Of a stretch of 64,000 nt of DNA, positions 52,809-60,699 are shown one piece after another. The notes beneath the pieces are model-generated. The model made no database searches, had not been told where the DNA came from, and saw only the letters and a program-made list of their open reading frames with translations. A program made the translations under genes and the position numbers. Source of the DNA: an uncultured Clostridia bacterium (GTDB lineage: Bacteria; Bacillota; Clostridia; TANB77; CAG-508); contig CALXVM010000006.1 in the NCBI GenBank assembly GCA_944392105.1, forward strand, positions 1 through 64,000. Reading direction: 5' to 3'. How positions within the stretch are numbered: the first letter of the stretch is position 1; every line of letters begins with the position of its first letter.

Positions 52809-53603
52809 CTATTTTCGTTTAAATACTTTCTTTAATTTGCTAAAGAATCCTCTCTCATCTCTAGGAATTGTTACATCAATATTTTCTCCTAAAATTCTTC
52901 TTGCTGTTTCTATATATGCTCTTCCAGATGGAGCTTTTTTATTAGTAACAACTGGTTCTCCTTTATTTGTTTGAGTTATAATAAATTCATCATCAGGAAC
53001 TACTCCAATTAAATCTATCGACAATAGGTCTACAATATCGTCTACATCCATCATTTCGCCTTTTTTAACCATATTTGGTCTTAACCTGTTTATAATCAAT
53101 TCTGGATTTTTAATTTCTGATGCTTCTAATAAACCTATAATTCTGTCCGCATCTCTGATTGAAGAGATTTCTGCTGTTGTAACTACTATAGCTCTATCTG
53201 CTCCAGCTATTGCGTTTTTAAAACCTTGCTCTATTCCTGCTGGGCAATCTATTAATATGTAATCAAACTCTTCTCTAAGTTTGTCTGTTAATTCTTTCAT
53301 TTGTTCTTCATTTACTGCACTTTTATCTCTTGTTTGGGCTGCTGGTAATAAGTATAATTCGTTAAAACGCTTGTCCTTTATTAAAGCTTGTTTTAATTTA
53401 CATTTTTCTTCTACAACGTCTACTATGTCATAAACTATTCTGTTTTCTAGTCCCATAACAACGTCAAGGTTTCTTAACCCTATGTCGGTGTCTACTAAAG
53501 CTACTTTTTTGCCTTTTAGTGCTAATGCAGAGCCGAGATTTGCTGTAGTTGTTGTTTTACCTACTCCACCTTTACCAGATGTAATAACAATAACTTCTCC
53601 CAT
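52809..53603 (-). CDS. minD: Septum site-determining ATPase MinD
   Basis: Membrane-associated ATPase that positions the division site. It is 264 residues, with the deviant Walker A GKGGVGKTTTTANLG at 10-24, DTDIGLRNLDVVMGLENR, DYILIDCPAGIEQGF with the switch II Asp, and the C-terminal amphipathic membrane-targeting helix GFFSKLKKVFKRK. The partner minC is expected upstream but is absent: the region before minD holds a terminator and a pilin-like gene. Confidence 0.97.
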   Translation of the reverse strand: MGEVIVITSGKGGVGKTTTTANLGSALALKGKKVALVDTDIGLRNLDVVMGLENRIVYDIVDVVEEKCKLKQALIKDKRFNELYLLPAAQTRDKSAVNEEQMKELTDKLREEFDYILIDCPAGIEQGFKNAIAGADRAIVVTTAEISSIRDADRIIGLLEASEIKNPELIINRLRPNMVKKGEMMDVDDIVDLLSIDLIGVVPDDEFIITQTNKGEPVVTNKKAPSGRAYIETARRILGENIDVTIPRDERGFFSKLKKVFKRK

Positions 53604-53754
53604 CTTTTTTCCTCCTTAATTGGGTCATATTATATTGTTCCTTCTTTTGTATAAGACTTTTTTGTTTATAATCAATAAAAATGCATACTTTCAATGGCTA
53701 TATTATATACGAAATTTACTAAAAAATCAATGTTTATAGAAAAATATGTAAAAA

Positions 53755-53783
53755 AAATTCAAGCCTTAAACTCGCTTGAATTT
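53755..53783 (-). terminator. Terminator after the LamG pilin-like gene
   Basis: AAATTCAAGC and GCTTGAATTT form a perfect 10-bp stem with a 9-nt loop. It is located between the LamG gene and minD and is followed by TTTTTTTACAT on the minus strand. Confidence 0.75.
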
Positions 53784-53801
53784 ATATTTTAATTTTTTTA
53801 T

Positions 53802-54653
53802 TTATAGATTTTCTGTAAGTACATTATAATTTTGTTTAACTTCATCTGCTGTAAGCACTCTGTCATAAGCCATAAAATTGTACATCTTTAAGTTTGTTGC
53901 GTTTTGGTCTGTATAATAGTCTGCTAGCAATCTTAAGTTATTTGCTGTGGCTAAACCTATGCTATTTGACATTGTATTTACTAGGATTCCGTTTTCATAA
54001 AACTTCATTTCACTTGAAGATAATGTTATTGTATAATTGTAAATACCACCTTTATTAAATGTATAATCATATCTTATTTGTGAACTTTTTGAAGAACCCC
54101 TGTTGGCTATAAAGTTTTGGTAACAAAGTATACCTTTTGTATTTTCTGTATCTGTATCAGCTAAAATAGCTCCTGTTAAATTTGTAGCATCTACTGTAAA
54201 TGATATTGTTCTTTCTTTTCCATTAAAATTAATTGGAGTTGTTACATAAGTCTGCAATGTTGAACCAACATTTGATAATACAATGTAGTTATCTCCCCAG
54301 TAAAACCTATTTGTTTCTAATGCTCTTGATAATGTTCCATCATTATTATTTCCAGTTAAATCTTTCCATGTCGTAGCTGTTGTGCTATGACCATTTCCTG
54401 TATTATTTGTTCCGTCGTAATATGCAAGCAATCCATTTGTTACATATTCTGGCCCTTGTGGTTCTTCCTATGTGCCACTTGAAGTTAGTCCTTGCTCATA
54501 TACTTCTTTTATTTTAAGTTCTGTCTGTAATTGATTTTTTCTAACACTAGAAGTAAGTGTAAAAATTGCCATTAAAATTATAATAAATGTTAGTGTAAGT
54601 CCTGTAGCATACACTGCCATTGAACCTCGCTCACTTTTAAACCATTTTTTCAT
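53802..54653 (-). pseudogene. LamG-domain pilin-like gene split by an in-frame TAG
   Basis: ATG at 54653 with AGGAGG seven bases upstream gives MKKWFKSERG, a class III signal, then SMAVYATGLTLTFIIILMAIF and a helix. After LTSSGT an in-frame TAG (54468-54470) intervenes. The same frame then continues EEPQGPEYVTNGLLAYYDG without any shift into a 210-residue concanavalin/LamG-like domain (WKDLTGNNNDGTL, RTISFTVDATN, MKFYENGILVNTM, NFMAYDRVLTADEV). Joined, the product would be about 283 residues. Either this is a recent nonsense mutation or the stop is read through. Four genes end in TAG in this window, so general recoding is unlikely. Confidence 0.75.
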
Positions 54654-54690
54654 TTGCTTTCCTCCTACTAATAAAGTATATTTTACTTTA

Positions 54691-55965
54691 TTATTCATTA
54701 CTATTATTCATTATTAAATTTGTTGAATTTATCAAATTTTTTAAATATTTTATTCTTTCTTCTCTAAGCCTATTTTTTATTTGTATTCCATCCTCTATTT
54801 TATATTTTTCTTTTATATAATCCCCTGTAATATTATTTAACACTTCTTTACCAATTTTGTCAAAATTTACTTTCGGAAATATTCCATTTCTTGCCTTATC
54901 ACACATTACTACAATTTTTAAGCCATCTAATCCTAAAATAGATTTACTTGCCATTTCTATTAACTCAACTTGTTTTGATGGCGTCATTTTCTCAAATATT
55001 CCCGCTTTCATATGTAATTTACAAGCTGTTTTTCCACATTTTATCCAATTATTGGGGATACCTAATCTTTTTCCTAACTCGTTAACTAAAACAACTCCTC
55101 TTTCTTCGTGCCCATAATGATGTGGCAAAATATTTTCTGGAGTGTTTCCTTTTCCTAAGTCATGTACTAAGCATGCAAATTTTATTTGTAAATCATCTGT
55201 TAATTGGCTACTATTATCTACTACTATCATGGTATGATTATAACTGTCGCCTTCAGGATGATATTTTTCAGGTTGTATTTTTCCTATTAAATTATATATT
55301 TCTTTAAAATGCACATCTAAAACATTTGCTTGTCTTAGTACATTAAAAAATATTGAAGGCTCGTTACTCCCTAAAGCTTTTTTTAATTCTATAAAGACTC
55401 TTTCTTTTGATAATGTAGTTAATTCATGTTTTAGACTCTCCATTGCTTCTAATGTTTCTTTTTCTACATTAAATTCAAGTGTACTTGCAAACCTTGCAAC
55501 TCTGTACACTCTAAGTGGGTCTTCACTAAAAGCATCTGTAGTTTTTCTTATTATTTTATTTTTTATATCAGCTATCCCGTTAAATGGGTCTATTATTTTT
55601 CCTGTTAGCACTTCTTCTGCAATAGAATTAATTGTTATATCTCTTCTAGCTAAATCTTCTTCTATTGTAATTTCTTTATTTGCATTTATCTCAAATCCTT
55701 TATGCCCTTCTTTTAATTTTCGTTCTTTTCTAGCTAACGCAAACTCGCAATTTTCCATGTCATAAACAGGAAAACTTTTTCCTCTTATATGTGCATTTGG
55801 AAATAACTTTTCAAACTCATAACTTGAAAGTCCTGTTACACAATAGTCACAATCAACTACTTTCTTTTCTAGTATTTTATCTCTAATAGCCCCTCCAACT
55901 AAATATAAATTTCCTCCTGCATTTTTTATTTTATTTGCAATTTCTTTTATTTTATTATCTTTCAT
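54691..55965 (-). CDS. cca: CCA-adding tRNA nucleotidyltransferase with HD domain
   Basis: Adds or repairs the 3' CCA of tRNAs. The 424-residue class II enzyme shows the nucleotidyltransferase motif LYLVGGAIRDKILEKKVVDCDYCVTG (DCDYC holds the catalytic Asp pair), RRDITINSIA and DPLRVYRVARFAS, then an HD-type domain (FACLVHDLGKG, HHYGHEERG). The HD addition is typical of Gram-positive and some proteobacterial enzymes with phosphohydrolase activity. It overlaps the nominal upstream extension of the pilin-like gene but not its real start. Confidence 0.94.
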   Translation of the reverse strand: MKDNKIKEIANKIKNAGGNLYLVGGAIRDKILEKKVVDCDYCVTGLSSYEFEKLFPNAHIRGKSFPVYDMENCEFALARKERKLKEGHKGFEINANKEITIEEDLARRDITINSIAEEVLTGKIIDPFNGIADIKNKIIRKTTDAFSEDPLRVYRVARFASTLEFNVEKETLEAMESLKHELTTLSKERVFIELKKALGSNEPSIFFNVLRQANVLDVHFKEIYNLIGKIQPEKYHPEGDSYNHTMIVVDNSSQLTDDLQIKFACLVHDLGKGNTPENILPHHYGHEERGVVLVNELGKRLGIPNNWIKCGKTACKLHMKAGIFEKMTPSKQVELIEMASKSILGLDGLKIVVMCDKARNGIFPKVNFDKIGKEVLNNITGDYIKEKYKIEDGIQIKNRLREERIKYLKNLINSTNLIMNNSNE

Positions 55966-56020
55966 ATTGGTTTTATTATACTTTTATTTTATTTGATTGT
56001 CCACATAAAATAAAAATATT

Positions 56021-56866
56021 TTATGTATTTTCTTTTTTTATTTTTTCTAGCTCCTCTTTAGTTAAGCCTGTTGCTTTTATTATTATGTCCATAGCCACAT
56101 TCATTTTTAACATTCTTTTGGCAGTTTCTTTTATTCCCTGCTTTCTTCCATAACTCATTGCAAACCATTTATCTATTCTGCTGCTTTCTCTTAATTCTGC
56201 TAATCTTTTTATTTCCGCATCTCCTGTTAAATATTCCATATCGTCTAATGCACTTTTTATTGTTTTATTCTTTTCCTCTGCCATTTCTATTTTCCCCCAA
56301 TCCGTGTCATCTATCAGCGCCAACCATTGGTCTAATTTATTATTCATATCTGCTTTTGCTTTCCTATATTTCGGTAATTCTATGTAATAATATTTTACTA
56401 TGTCACTTATTTCATGTTCTCTATGTTCTTTTAATACAAGCATACTTTCTGACACATATTCTTTATATTCAAATATATTAAAATTTAATATATTTACCAT
56501 TATTACCTTTGGCATCTCTGCATAGTCATTTCCTACGTTTAATTCTTGACTTACTACTTTTGATGCATATACTGTACTTCTTTCTATTATATTATGCTCA
56601 TCTCTCATCTGCATTTCTATATTTATTATATTTCCATTATCTAGTCTTGCTTGTAAGTCTAATCTACCACCTTTTTCATCATTTGTTAGTTTTAATAGAT
56701 TTACTTCTTCTTTTATTTCTATTTCTTTTATATTTATTTTTAATAATCCCGTTAAGAAATCTATTAAGTATTTCTCATTTCCTTTTTTACCAAAAAATGC
56801 TTTAAATATTACATCATTTTTTAGATTTAGTTTTCTATTTTCTTTGTTTTCTTGTTTATTATTCAA
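56021..56866 (-). CDS. Rpn-family PD-(D/E)XK nuclease
   Basis: A 281-residue member of the recombination-promoting nuclease / putative transposase family. NDVIFKAFFGKKGNEKYLIDFLTGLL is the conserved N-terminus. The catalytic core is GGRLDLQARLDNGNIINIEMQMRDEHN, with the Asp and Glu-x-Gln pattern of the PD-(D/E)XK fold. A helical region and a short tail (IIIKATGLTKEELEKIKKE) follow. The same tail survives alone at 21863-21936. Such proteins promote RecA-independent recombination and accompany mobile or variable regions; here it lies 2.7 kb from the hypervariable pilin gene. Confidence 0.85.
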   Translation of the reverse strand: MNNKQENKENRKLNLKNDVIFKAFFGKKGNEKYLIDFLTGLLKINIKEIEIKEEVNLLKLTNDEKGGRLDLQARLDNGNIINIEMQMRDEHNIIERSTVYASKVVSQELNVGNDYAEMPKVIMVNILNFNIFEYKEYVSESMLVLKEHREHEISDIVKYYYIELPKYRKAKADMNNKLDQWLALIDDTDWGKIEMAEEKNKTIKSALDDMEYLTGDAEIKRLAELRESSRIDKWFAMSYGRKQGIKETAKRMLKMNVAMDIIIKATGLTKEELEKIKKENT

Positions 56867-57435
56867 TATGCTTTTCTCCTTTCATTGTACCACAATTAAT
56901 AAAACTTATGCAATTTTATTTTTAGCTGTTTTCTTTGCTGTTTATTACATTTTCTTACTGTTACTCTTGTTTTCTCTAAATACCTGCATAAATTGTTTAT
57001 TTAAATATTCTTTATCCGCAGATTATTATTAATTGTTTATTCTTCATTTTTCTTACAAATTTGGATTTTATTTTAGATTAAATTAATTTTGAAAATTTTT
57101 ACATGAATTTAACTTACATAAACTTAAATTAAATATAAATATAAAAATTACTATTAATGTTGGTATAAACATCAACACAAATATAAATTAAATTATTAAT
57201 TAAATATTTTTTAATTTTACTAATCGGGAATTCTCAAGACTTTTCCAAGACTTTTATAAAAACTTATGATTTCTAAAATTACTTTGAACCAAATTTTAAG
57301 ATTTAAAATTTTCTTATCTAGATAAAATTTATTTATATTATACATACCTTTTATTTATTTCGCAACTTGTTTCGTACGACCTTTTTCGACAAAAATTTTT
57401 ACAAATAAACATATTATAAAATTAATTTGAAAAAT

Positions 57436-57464
57436 TTGACAATAATTTTAAGGTATGCTATATT
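57436..57464 (+). promoter_or_regulatory. Strong orphan promoter
   Basis: TTGACA (57436-57441) and TATATT (57459-57464) are spaced by exactly 17 bp. It points toward a hairpin 20 nt downstream and then antisense into the methyltransferase gene. No plus-strand gene follows. Confidence 0.55.
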
Positions 57465-57483
57465 CAAAATAAAATTACAAAAG

Positions 57484-57513
57484 AAACGGAAACCTAATCG
57501 TAGGTTCCCGTTT
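57484..57513. terminator. Hairpin after the methyltransferase gene
   Basis: AAACGGAAACCTA and TAGGTTCCCGTTT form a 13-bp stem (one mismatch) with an ATCG loop. It lies 40 nt past the methyltransferase stop on the minus strand and also just after the orphan plus-strand promoter, so it may stop both. Confidence 0.65.
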
Positions 57514-57552
57514 GTGTTTTGGTTCACTTCACTGTTATATTTCTCTTTTATT

Positions 57553-58134
57553 TTAATTTTTAGATTTATACGCAATTAATTCATAAATATGCAAATACTT
57601 CAAATTGCCATTTACTGCCTTTTTGTTTTCAATTATTTCGTTAAAATATATTATCTTAAAATTTTTAAACGTTTCTTTAATTTGCTGTTCTGTAAAAAAA
57701 GTCATATTTTTATTCATATTCCAATCGTCTAATATTCCCAAGAAATTTCCCACAAAAAATCCTTCTATGTTTATTGAAGATTTTATATTCTTTAGCAGAT
57801 TATCAATTTTATTTGGATTGCAAAATGAAATACTAAGATTAGCATTTATCAAATCTACTTTTGGAAATTCTATTTCTCCAAAGTCTTTAATGATGTATTC
57901 TAGCCTCATTTTCTCTTCTTTGTCTATTTTATCATCTATGTATTTTTTTATTATCTCTTCTTTATCAATTGCATATACTTTATAACCATTTTTTAATAAA
58001 AATATGGTATCTTTACCTGAGCCACACCCTAAATCTATTGCAGTTCTTCTCATCACATTCATTTCAGAAAATCGTCTTAATAAATTACTTGGTTTTGAGT
58101 TATTAATTTTAGTATAATATTCATTCCAATTCAT
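57553..58134 (-). CDS. Class I SAM-dependent methyltransferase
   Basis: A 193-residue protein beginning MNWNEYYTKINNSKPSNLL. Motif I is AIDLGCGSGKDTIFLLKNGYKVYAIDKE at about residues 32-59, motif II INANLSISFCN and a later IEGFFVGNFLG strand. The pattern resembles the TehB/thiopurine-type small-molecule methyltransferases more than RNA or DNA enzymes. The substrate is unknown. Monocistronic, between an AT-rich spacer and the pilin-like gene. Confidence 0.85.
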   Translation of the reverse strand: MNWNEYYTKINNSKPSNLLRRFSEMNVMRRTAIDLGCGSGKDTIFLLKNGYKVYAIDKEEIIKKYIDDKIDKEEKMRLEYIIKDFGEIEFPKVDLINANLSISFCNPNKIDNLLKNIKSSINIEGFFVGNFLGILDDWNMNKNMTFFTEQQIKETFKNFKIIYFNEIIENKKAVNGNLKYLHIYELIAYKSKN

Positions 58135-58188
58135 AAATGCCTCCTTTAATAGAATAACTATATCATATAATCATTATTAATAGAAGAA

Positions 58189-58210
58189 GAACCTACTTAA
58201 TAGTAGGTTC
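58189..58210 (-). terminator. Hairpin downstream of the variable pilin gene
   Basis: GAACCTACT and AGTAGGTTC form a perfect 9-bp stem with a TAAT loop, about 95 bp after the pilin-like stop codon on the minus strand. Confidence 0.65.
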
Positions 58211-58232
58211 AAAAGTATTTATTTTTATATAT

Positions 58233-58266
58233 AGCCCTGCCCGTCCGTAAGGGACCGTGCTGTCCC
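58233..58266 (-). repeat. G+C-rich hairpin element just after the variable repeat
   Basis: The minus strand reads GGGACAGCACGGTCCC, then TTACGGACGGGCAGGGC. GGGAC/GTCCC and GTCC/GGAC offer alternative small hairpins. It is located about 40 bp after the stop codon and 120 bp after the variable segment. It could be an IMH-like structure of a diversity-generating retroelement or a REP-like GGGAC repeat. Confidence 0.5.
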
Positions 58267-58304
58267 ATATTTTATTCTCATCTATTTAATTTTCTACATT
58301 AAAT

Positions 58305-59583
58305 TCATTTCACACTAAATCCAGTTGATGCGTCTCCTTCTATGAGGCTAGAGTTTAGAGTTATTACAGGGAAAAGTGCACGCCAGTCGTCGTTGATGAT
58401 GTCGCCAGAGGTAGACATGCTGGTAGCGCCCACGGCGCCAGAGCGTATATGGCGCACATAGAAACCACAAACGCTAGAAAGAGGACCGATGCAGCGCGAA
58501 GCCACCCAATATGTTGTACTTGTTCCACTTGGCATAATTAAGTTATAATAATTTGCTGTGCTACTATCTTGTTTGGTATAATCTTTAAATGCTGTAGCCA
58601 TAAATGTTTCATCCTTATACCAATATGTTTGGTATGGTTGTATACTTGTTGCTGTTGTTATAGTTCCATTTGTTCCTTCTGTTCTTTCTACAAATGCATC
58701 TTGCTTACTTAAGTCTAATCCTGCATCTCCATTTGAAGTTCCATTTATTACTGCTAATTTTTCTTGTGCATATATTGCTGGATAATTTTTACTACTTGTA
58801 TATGCACGACTTACTTGATTACCATATTTTGTATTACTATTTGAGTTAACATAATTATGAGCCTCTGTAAGTGCTATATCTGTCATGTATTTTTCTATAT
58901 CTTCTATATTTATACTTCTTGCTGTTATTCCTTTTTCGCTATTTCCATATAAACTACTACATGCATCATTTAATAATTTTACTGCATTATTATATCCTTG
59001 TGCTTGCCCTAAATATACTTCGCCTGTCGTTGGAGCACTTGGCACTAATTCTACTGTTCCAGCTTGTTCATCTATACTTAGCACTTTCCAGCTTGATATA
59101 TTAAAATCTTCTCCTGTGCTACTATTTAATGTCACATCATCTGTTGTTTCTGCTTTTGTTGACGAGCAATATTTTGCTTGCCAATTATATGTTCCACTTG
59201 GATTATATGTTACAGTTGAACCTACTTCTAATACTCCTGGAGTATCTGGTTCCTCTGGTGCTGTACTTCCTCCTACACCATTTAACATATTTTCCATTGC
59301 AGCTGTTACGTCATTCATCTGAGTTTGTTCATTAATAATAGCTTCATTAGTCTTATTAGCTGCCTCTCTTGCTTTTGCTATTATTCCATTTTCACTAAAC
59401 ACTAAACTTATTGTTATTCCTGCTAGTATTAAAAGTACTACAATTGTTACAACTAATGCTATTAGTGTTATTCCGTCTATTTTCCTCTACAGTACTTTTT
59501 ACTAAGCCCTTCACTTTTTTTTCTTTTGCTCTTTCTCTCCCACTTATCAACTGCCTTATTCTAAACTCTCTTTTTTCTCTCAT
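58305..59583 (-). CDS. Prepilin-like protein with hypervariable C-terminus (copy 2), frameshifted
   Basis: ATG at 59583 (AGGAGG ten bases upstream) opens a basic leader MREKREFRIRQL...VEENR. A +1 shift, skipping one C, then gives GITLIALVVTIVVLLILAGIT, a class III prepilin signal and helix, and the rest of the gene. The mature protein has a coiled stretch, the NWQAKYCSSTK-SSWKVLSID beta domain and a C-terminal lectin-like domain from about YWVASRC to the end. The last part is the putative DGR variable repeat. Without the shift the frame stops after KFSV, and the prepilin frame has no start codon after its TAG. It is either a programmed frameshift, phase variation or a pseudogene. Confidence 0.75.
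58386..58496 (-). other. Putative DGR variable repeat (VR)
   Basis: 37 codons between GCT-TCG and TGG-CGT. 33 end in C or T (20 in C), although this genome prefers A or T at third positions. Only 17 of 111 bases are A on the coding strand. The pattern is what results when AAY codons of a template repeat are mutated at their adenines during reverse transcription. G+C is 38 of 60 at 58381-58440 against about 30% overall. No template repeat was found in the window. Confidence 0.65.
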
Positions 59584-59610
59584 TTAGTTTCATCCTCCTT
59601 CTCTTTTTTT

Positions 59611-59766
59611 GCACGCAAAAATGACAGGCTATTTTTAATAGTCTGTCATATATCTTATTTTTATATCACTAATAAAGGCTTTCTCGCCTTTTCTTATTTC
59701 TATAGAACTATTCGTGTGTGTGTGTCTACTCCCACAAGGGTTTCAGCCTTTGTCATTTTCGCATGC
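59611..59766 (-). promoter_or_regulatory. Attenuator-like RNA leader of the pilin gene
   Basis: In minus-strand RNA, ATGACAGACTATT and AATAGCCTGTCAT (59649-59621) form a hairpin followed by T5, a terminator 30-odd bases before the pilin start. The 3' arm plus following bases can instead pair with the far 5' segment GCATGCGAAAATGACA (59766-59751) over 16 consecutive pairs, two of them G-U only on this strand, then GGCT/AGCC. An AAAGGC/GCCTTT hairpin and CCC-TTGT-GGG lie between. This is the layout of a terminator/antiterminator switch; the class is not recognised. Confidence 0.5.
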
Positions 59767-59887
59767 TCCTTTGTTTTATTTTTTTACTAAGTACATTACT
59801 TATTCTACTATACTGTTCTTATTTTTTCAACTATTTAGTTAAAAATTCTATAAGCTTTCTTTGATTGACCTCTTTCTTTACTTCTTA

Positions 59888-59914
59888 TGTCAAAAATCTC
59901 CGTCCCCACTGACC
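59888..59914. repeat. Third copy of the TGTCA...CTCCGTCCC repeat
   Basis: TGTCAAAAATCTCCGTCCCC followed by ACTGACC, matching the two tandem units at 23185-23243 almost exactly. Here it lies upstream of the por promoter instead of at a gene end. Confidence 0.8.
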
Positions 59915-59945
59915 ATAAATTTATACCAAACCGTCAGTATTATTC

Positions 59946-59974
59946 TTGACATTAAAGCTATTTAATAATATACT
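59946..59974 (+). promoter_or_regulatory. por operon promoter
   Basis: A perfect TTGACA (59946-59951) and TATACT (59969-59974) spaced by 17 bp: the strongest promoter match in the window. An ACTGAC...GTCAGT inverted repeat lies directly upstream. The ATG at 60033 has AAGGAGGT. Confidence 0.8.
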
Positions 59975-60032
59975 TTTCTTGGAAAAGCATTAATAAAATA
60001 GCTTTTTACAATAAGGAGGTAGAAAATAATAA

Positions 60033-60614
60033 ATGAACGATATGATTGAAATAAGATGGCATGGTAGAGGTGGCCAAGGTGCAAAAACAGCTTCTTTACT
60101 TTTAGCTGACGCTGCATTTAATACTGGCAAATACATTCAAGGTTTCCCTGAGTATGGTCCAGAAAGAATGGGCGCACCTATAACAGCATACAATCGAATT
60201 AGTAATACCCCAATTAGAATACATAGCAATATATATGATCCTGACTATGTTGTTGTAGTTGATGATACTTTATTAGGTGTTGTTGATGTTACAGCTGGTT
60301 TAAAACCTGACGGTGCAATAGTAATTAATACAACTAAAGATATTGATTACTTAAGAAAAGTTCTAAAGGGTTACACAGGTGGAATTTATACAATTGATGC
60401 TAGAAAAGTATCTATGGAAACTTTAGGAAAATATTTTCCTAATACACCAATGTTAGCCGCTATAGTTAAGGTTGCTAATATAATGGAGGAAGACGATTTT
60501 CTAAAAGATATGGAAGGTTCTTTTAAACATAAATTTGCTAAAAAACCTGAGGTAATTGATGGTAATATGCAAGCATTAAAAGTTGCTTTAAAAGAAGTAA
60601 AGAAATTAGCTTAA
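60033..60614 (+). CDS. porC: 2-oxoacid:ferredoxin oxidoreductase, gamma subunit
   Basis: The 193-residue gamma subunit of a four-subunit pyruvate/2-oxoacid:ferredoxin oxidoreductase. MIEIRWHGRGGQGAKTASLLLADAAFNTGKYIQGFPEYGPERMGAPITAYNRIS is the family signature; HGRGGQG binds the CoA-related region. DYVVVVDDTLL and TPMLAAIVKVANIM follow. It is first of the operon gamma-delta-alpha-beta, the archaeal-type POR order, instead of the single-chain PFOR common in clostridia. Confidence 0.94.
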   Translation: MNDMIEIRWHGRGGQGAKTASLLLADAAFNTGKYIQGFPEYGPERMGAPITAYNRISNTPIRIHSNIYDPDYVVVVDDTLLGVVDVTAGLKPDGAIVINTTKDIDYLRKVLKGYTGGIYTIDARKVSMETLGKYFPNTPMLAAIVKVANIMEEDDFLKDMEGSFKHKFAKKPEVIDGNMQALKVALKEVKKLA

Positions 60615-60699
60615 TTTATAGGTTTAATTAACAATTAAATTTTGAATTGTTTTAATAACTTTTAAGATTTTCAAAAAAATAATCACAAGGAGGTTAAAA

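Larger units (their letters stand above)
56867..57552. other. Very AT-rich 686-bp spacer
   Basis: No credible gene. It includes a strong plus-strand promoter (57436-57464) and a hairpin (57484-57513). The remainder is low-complexity AT sequence with several short palindromes such as TTATCTAGATAA. It probably represents decayed sequence. Confidence 0.55.
59584..60032. other. Divergent spacer: pilin leader and por promoter
   Basis: 449 bp between the minus-strand pilin-like gene and the plus-strand por operon. It holds the structured leader (59611-59766), a GTGTGTGTGTGT microsatellite inside it (about 59714-59725), a dispersed repeat copy and the por promoter. Confidence 0.65.

Noticed and set aside
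54468-54470. Genome-wide recoding of TAG as a sense codon
   Set aside because: TAG is the normal stop of several genes here (coupling ATPase, fabI, porB, the rubredoxin-like protein), so the in-frame TAG in the LamG gene is a local event.
59500-59520. Phase variation at the A8 run in the copy 2 leader as the frame switch
   Set aside because: Loss of one A would enter the prepilin frame too early and hit the in-frame TAG before GITLIAL. The shift must occur after that TAG.
59584-59766. A known cyclic-di-GMP riboswitch upstream of the pilin gene
   Set aside because: The conserved GEMM or class II motifs could not be located. Only the terminator/antiterminator layout is supported.
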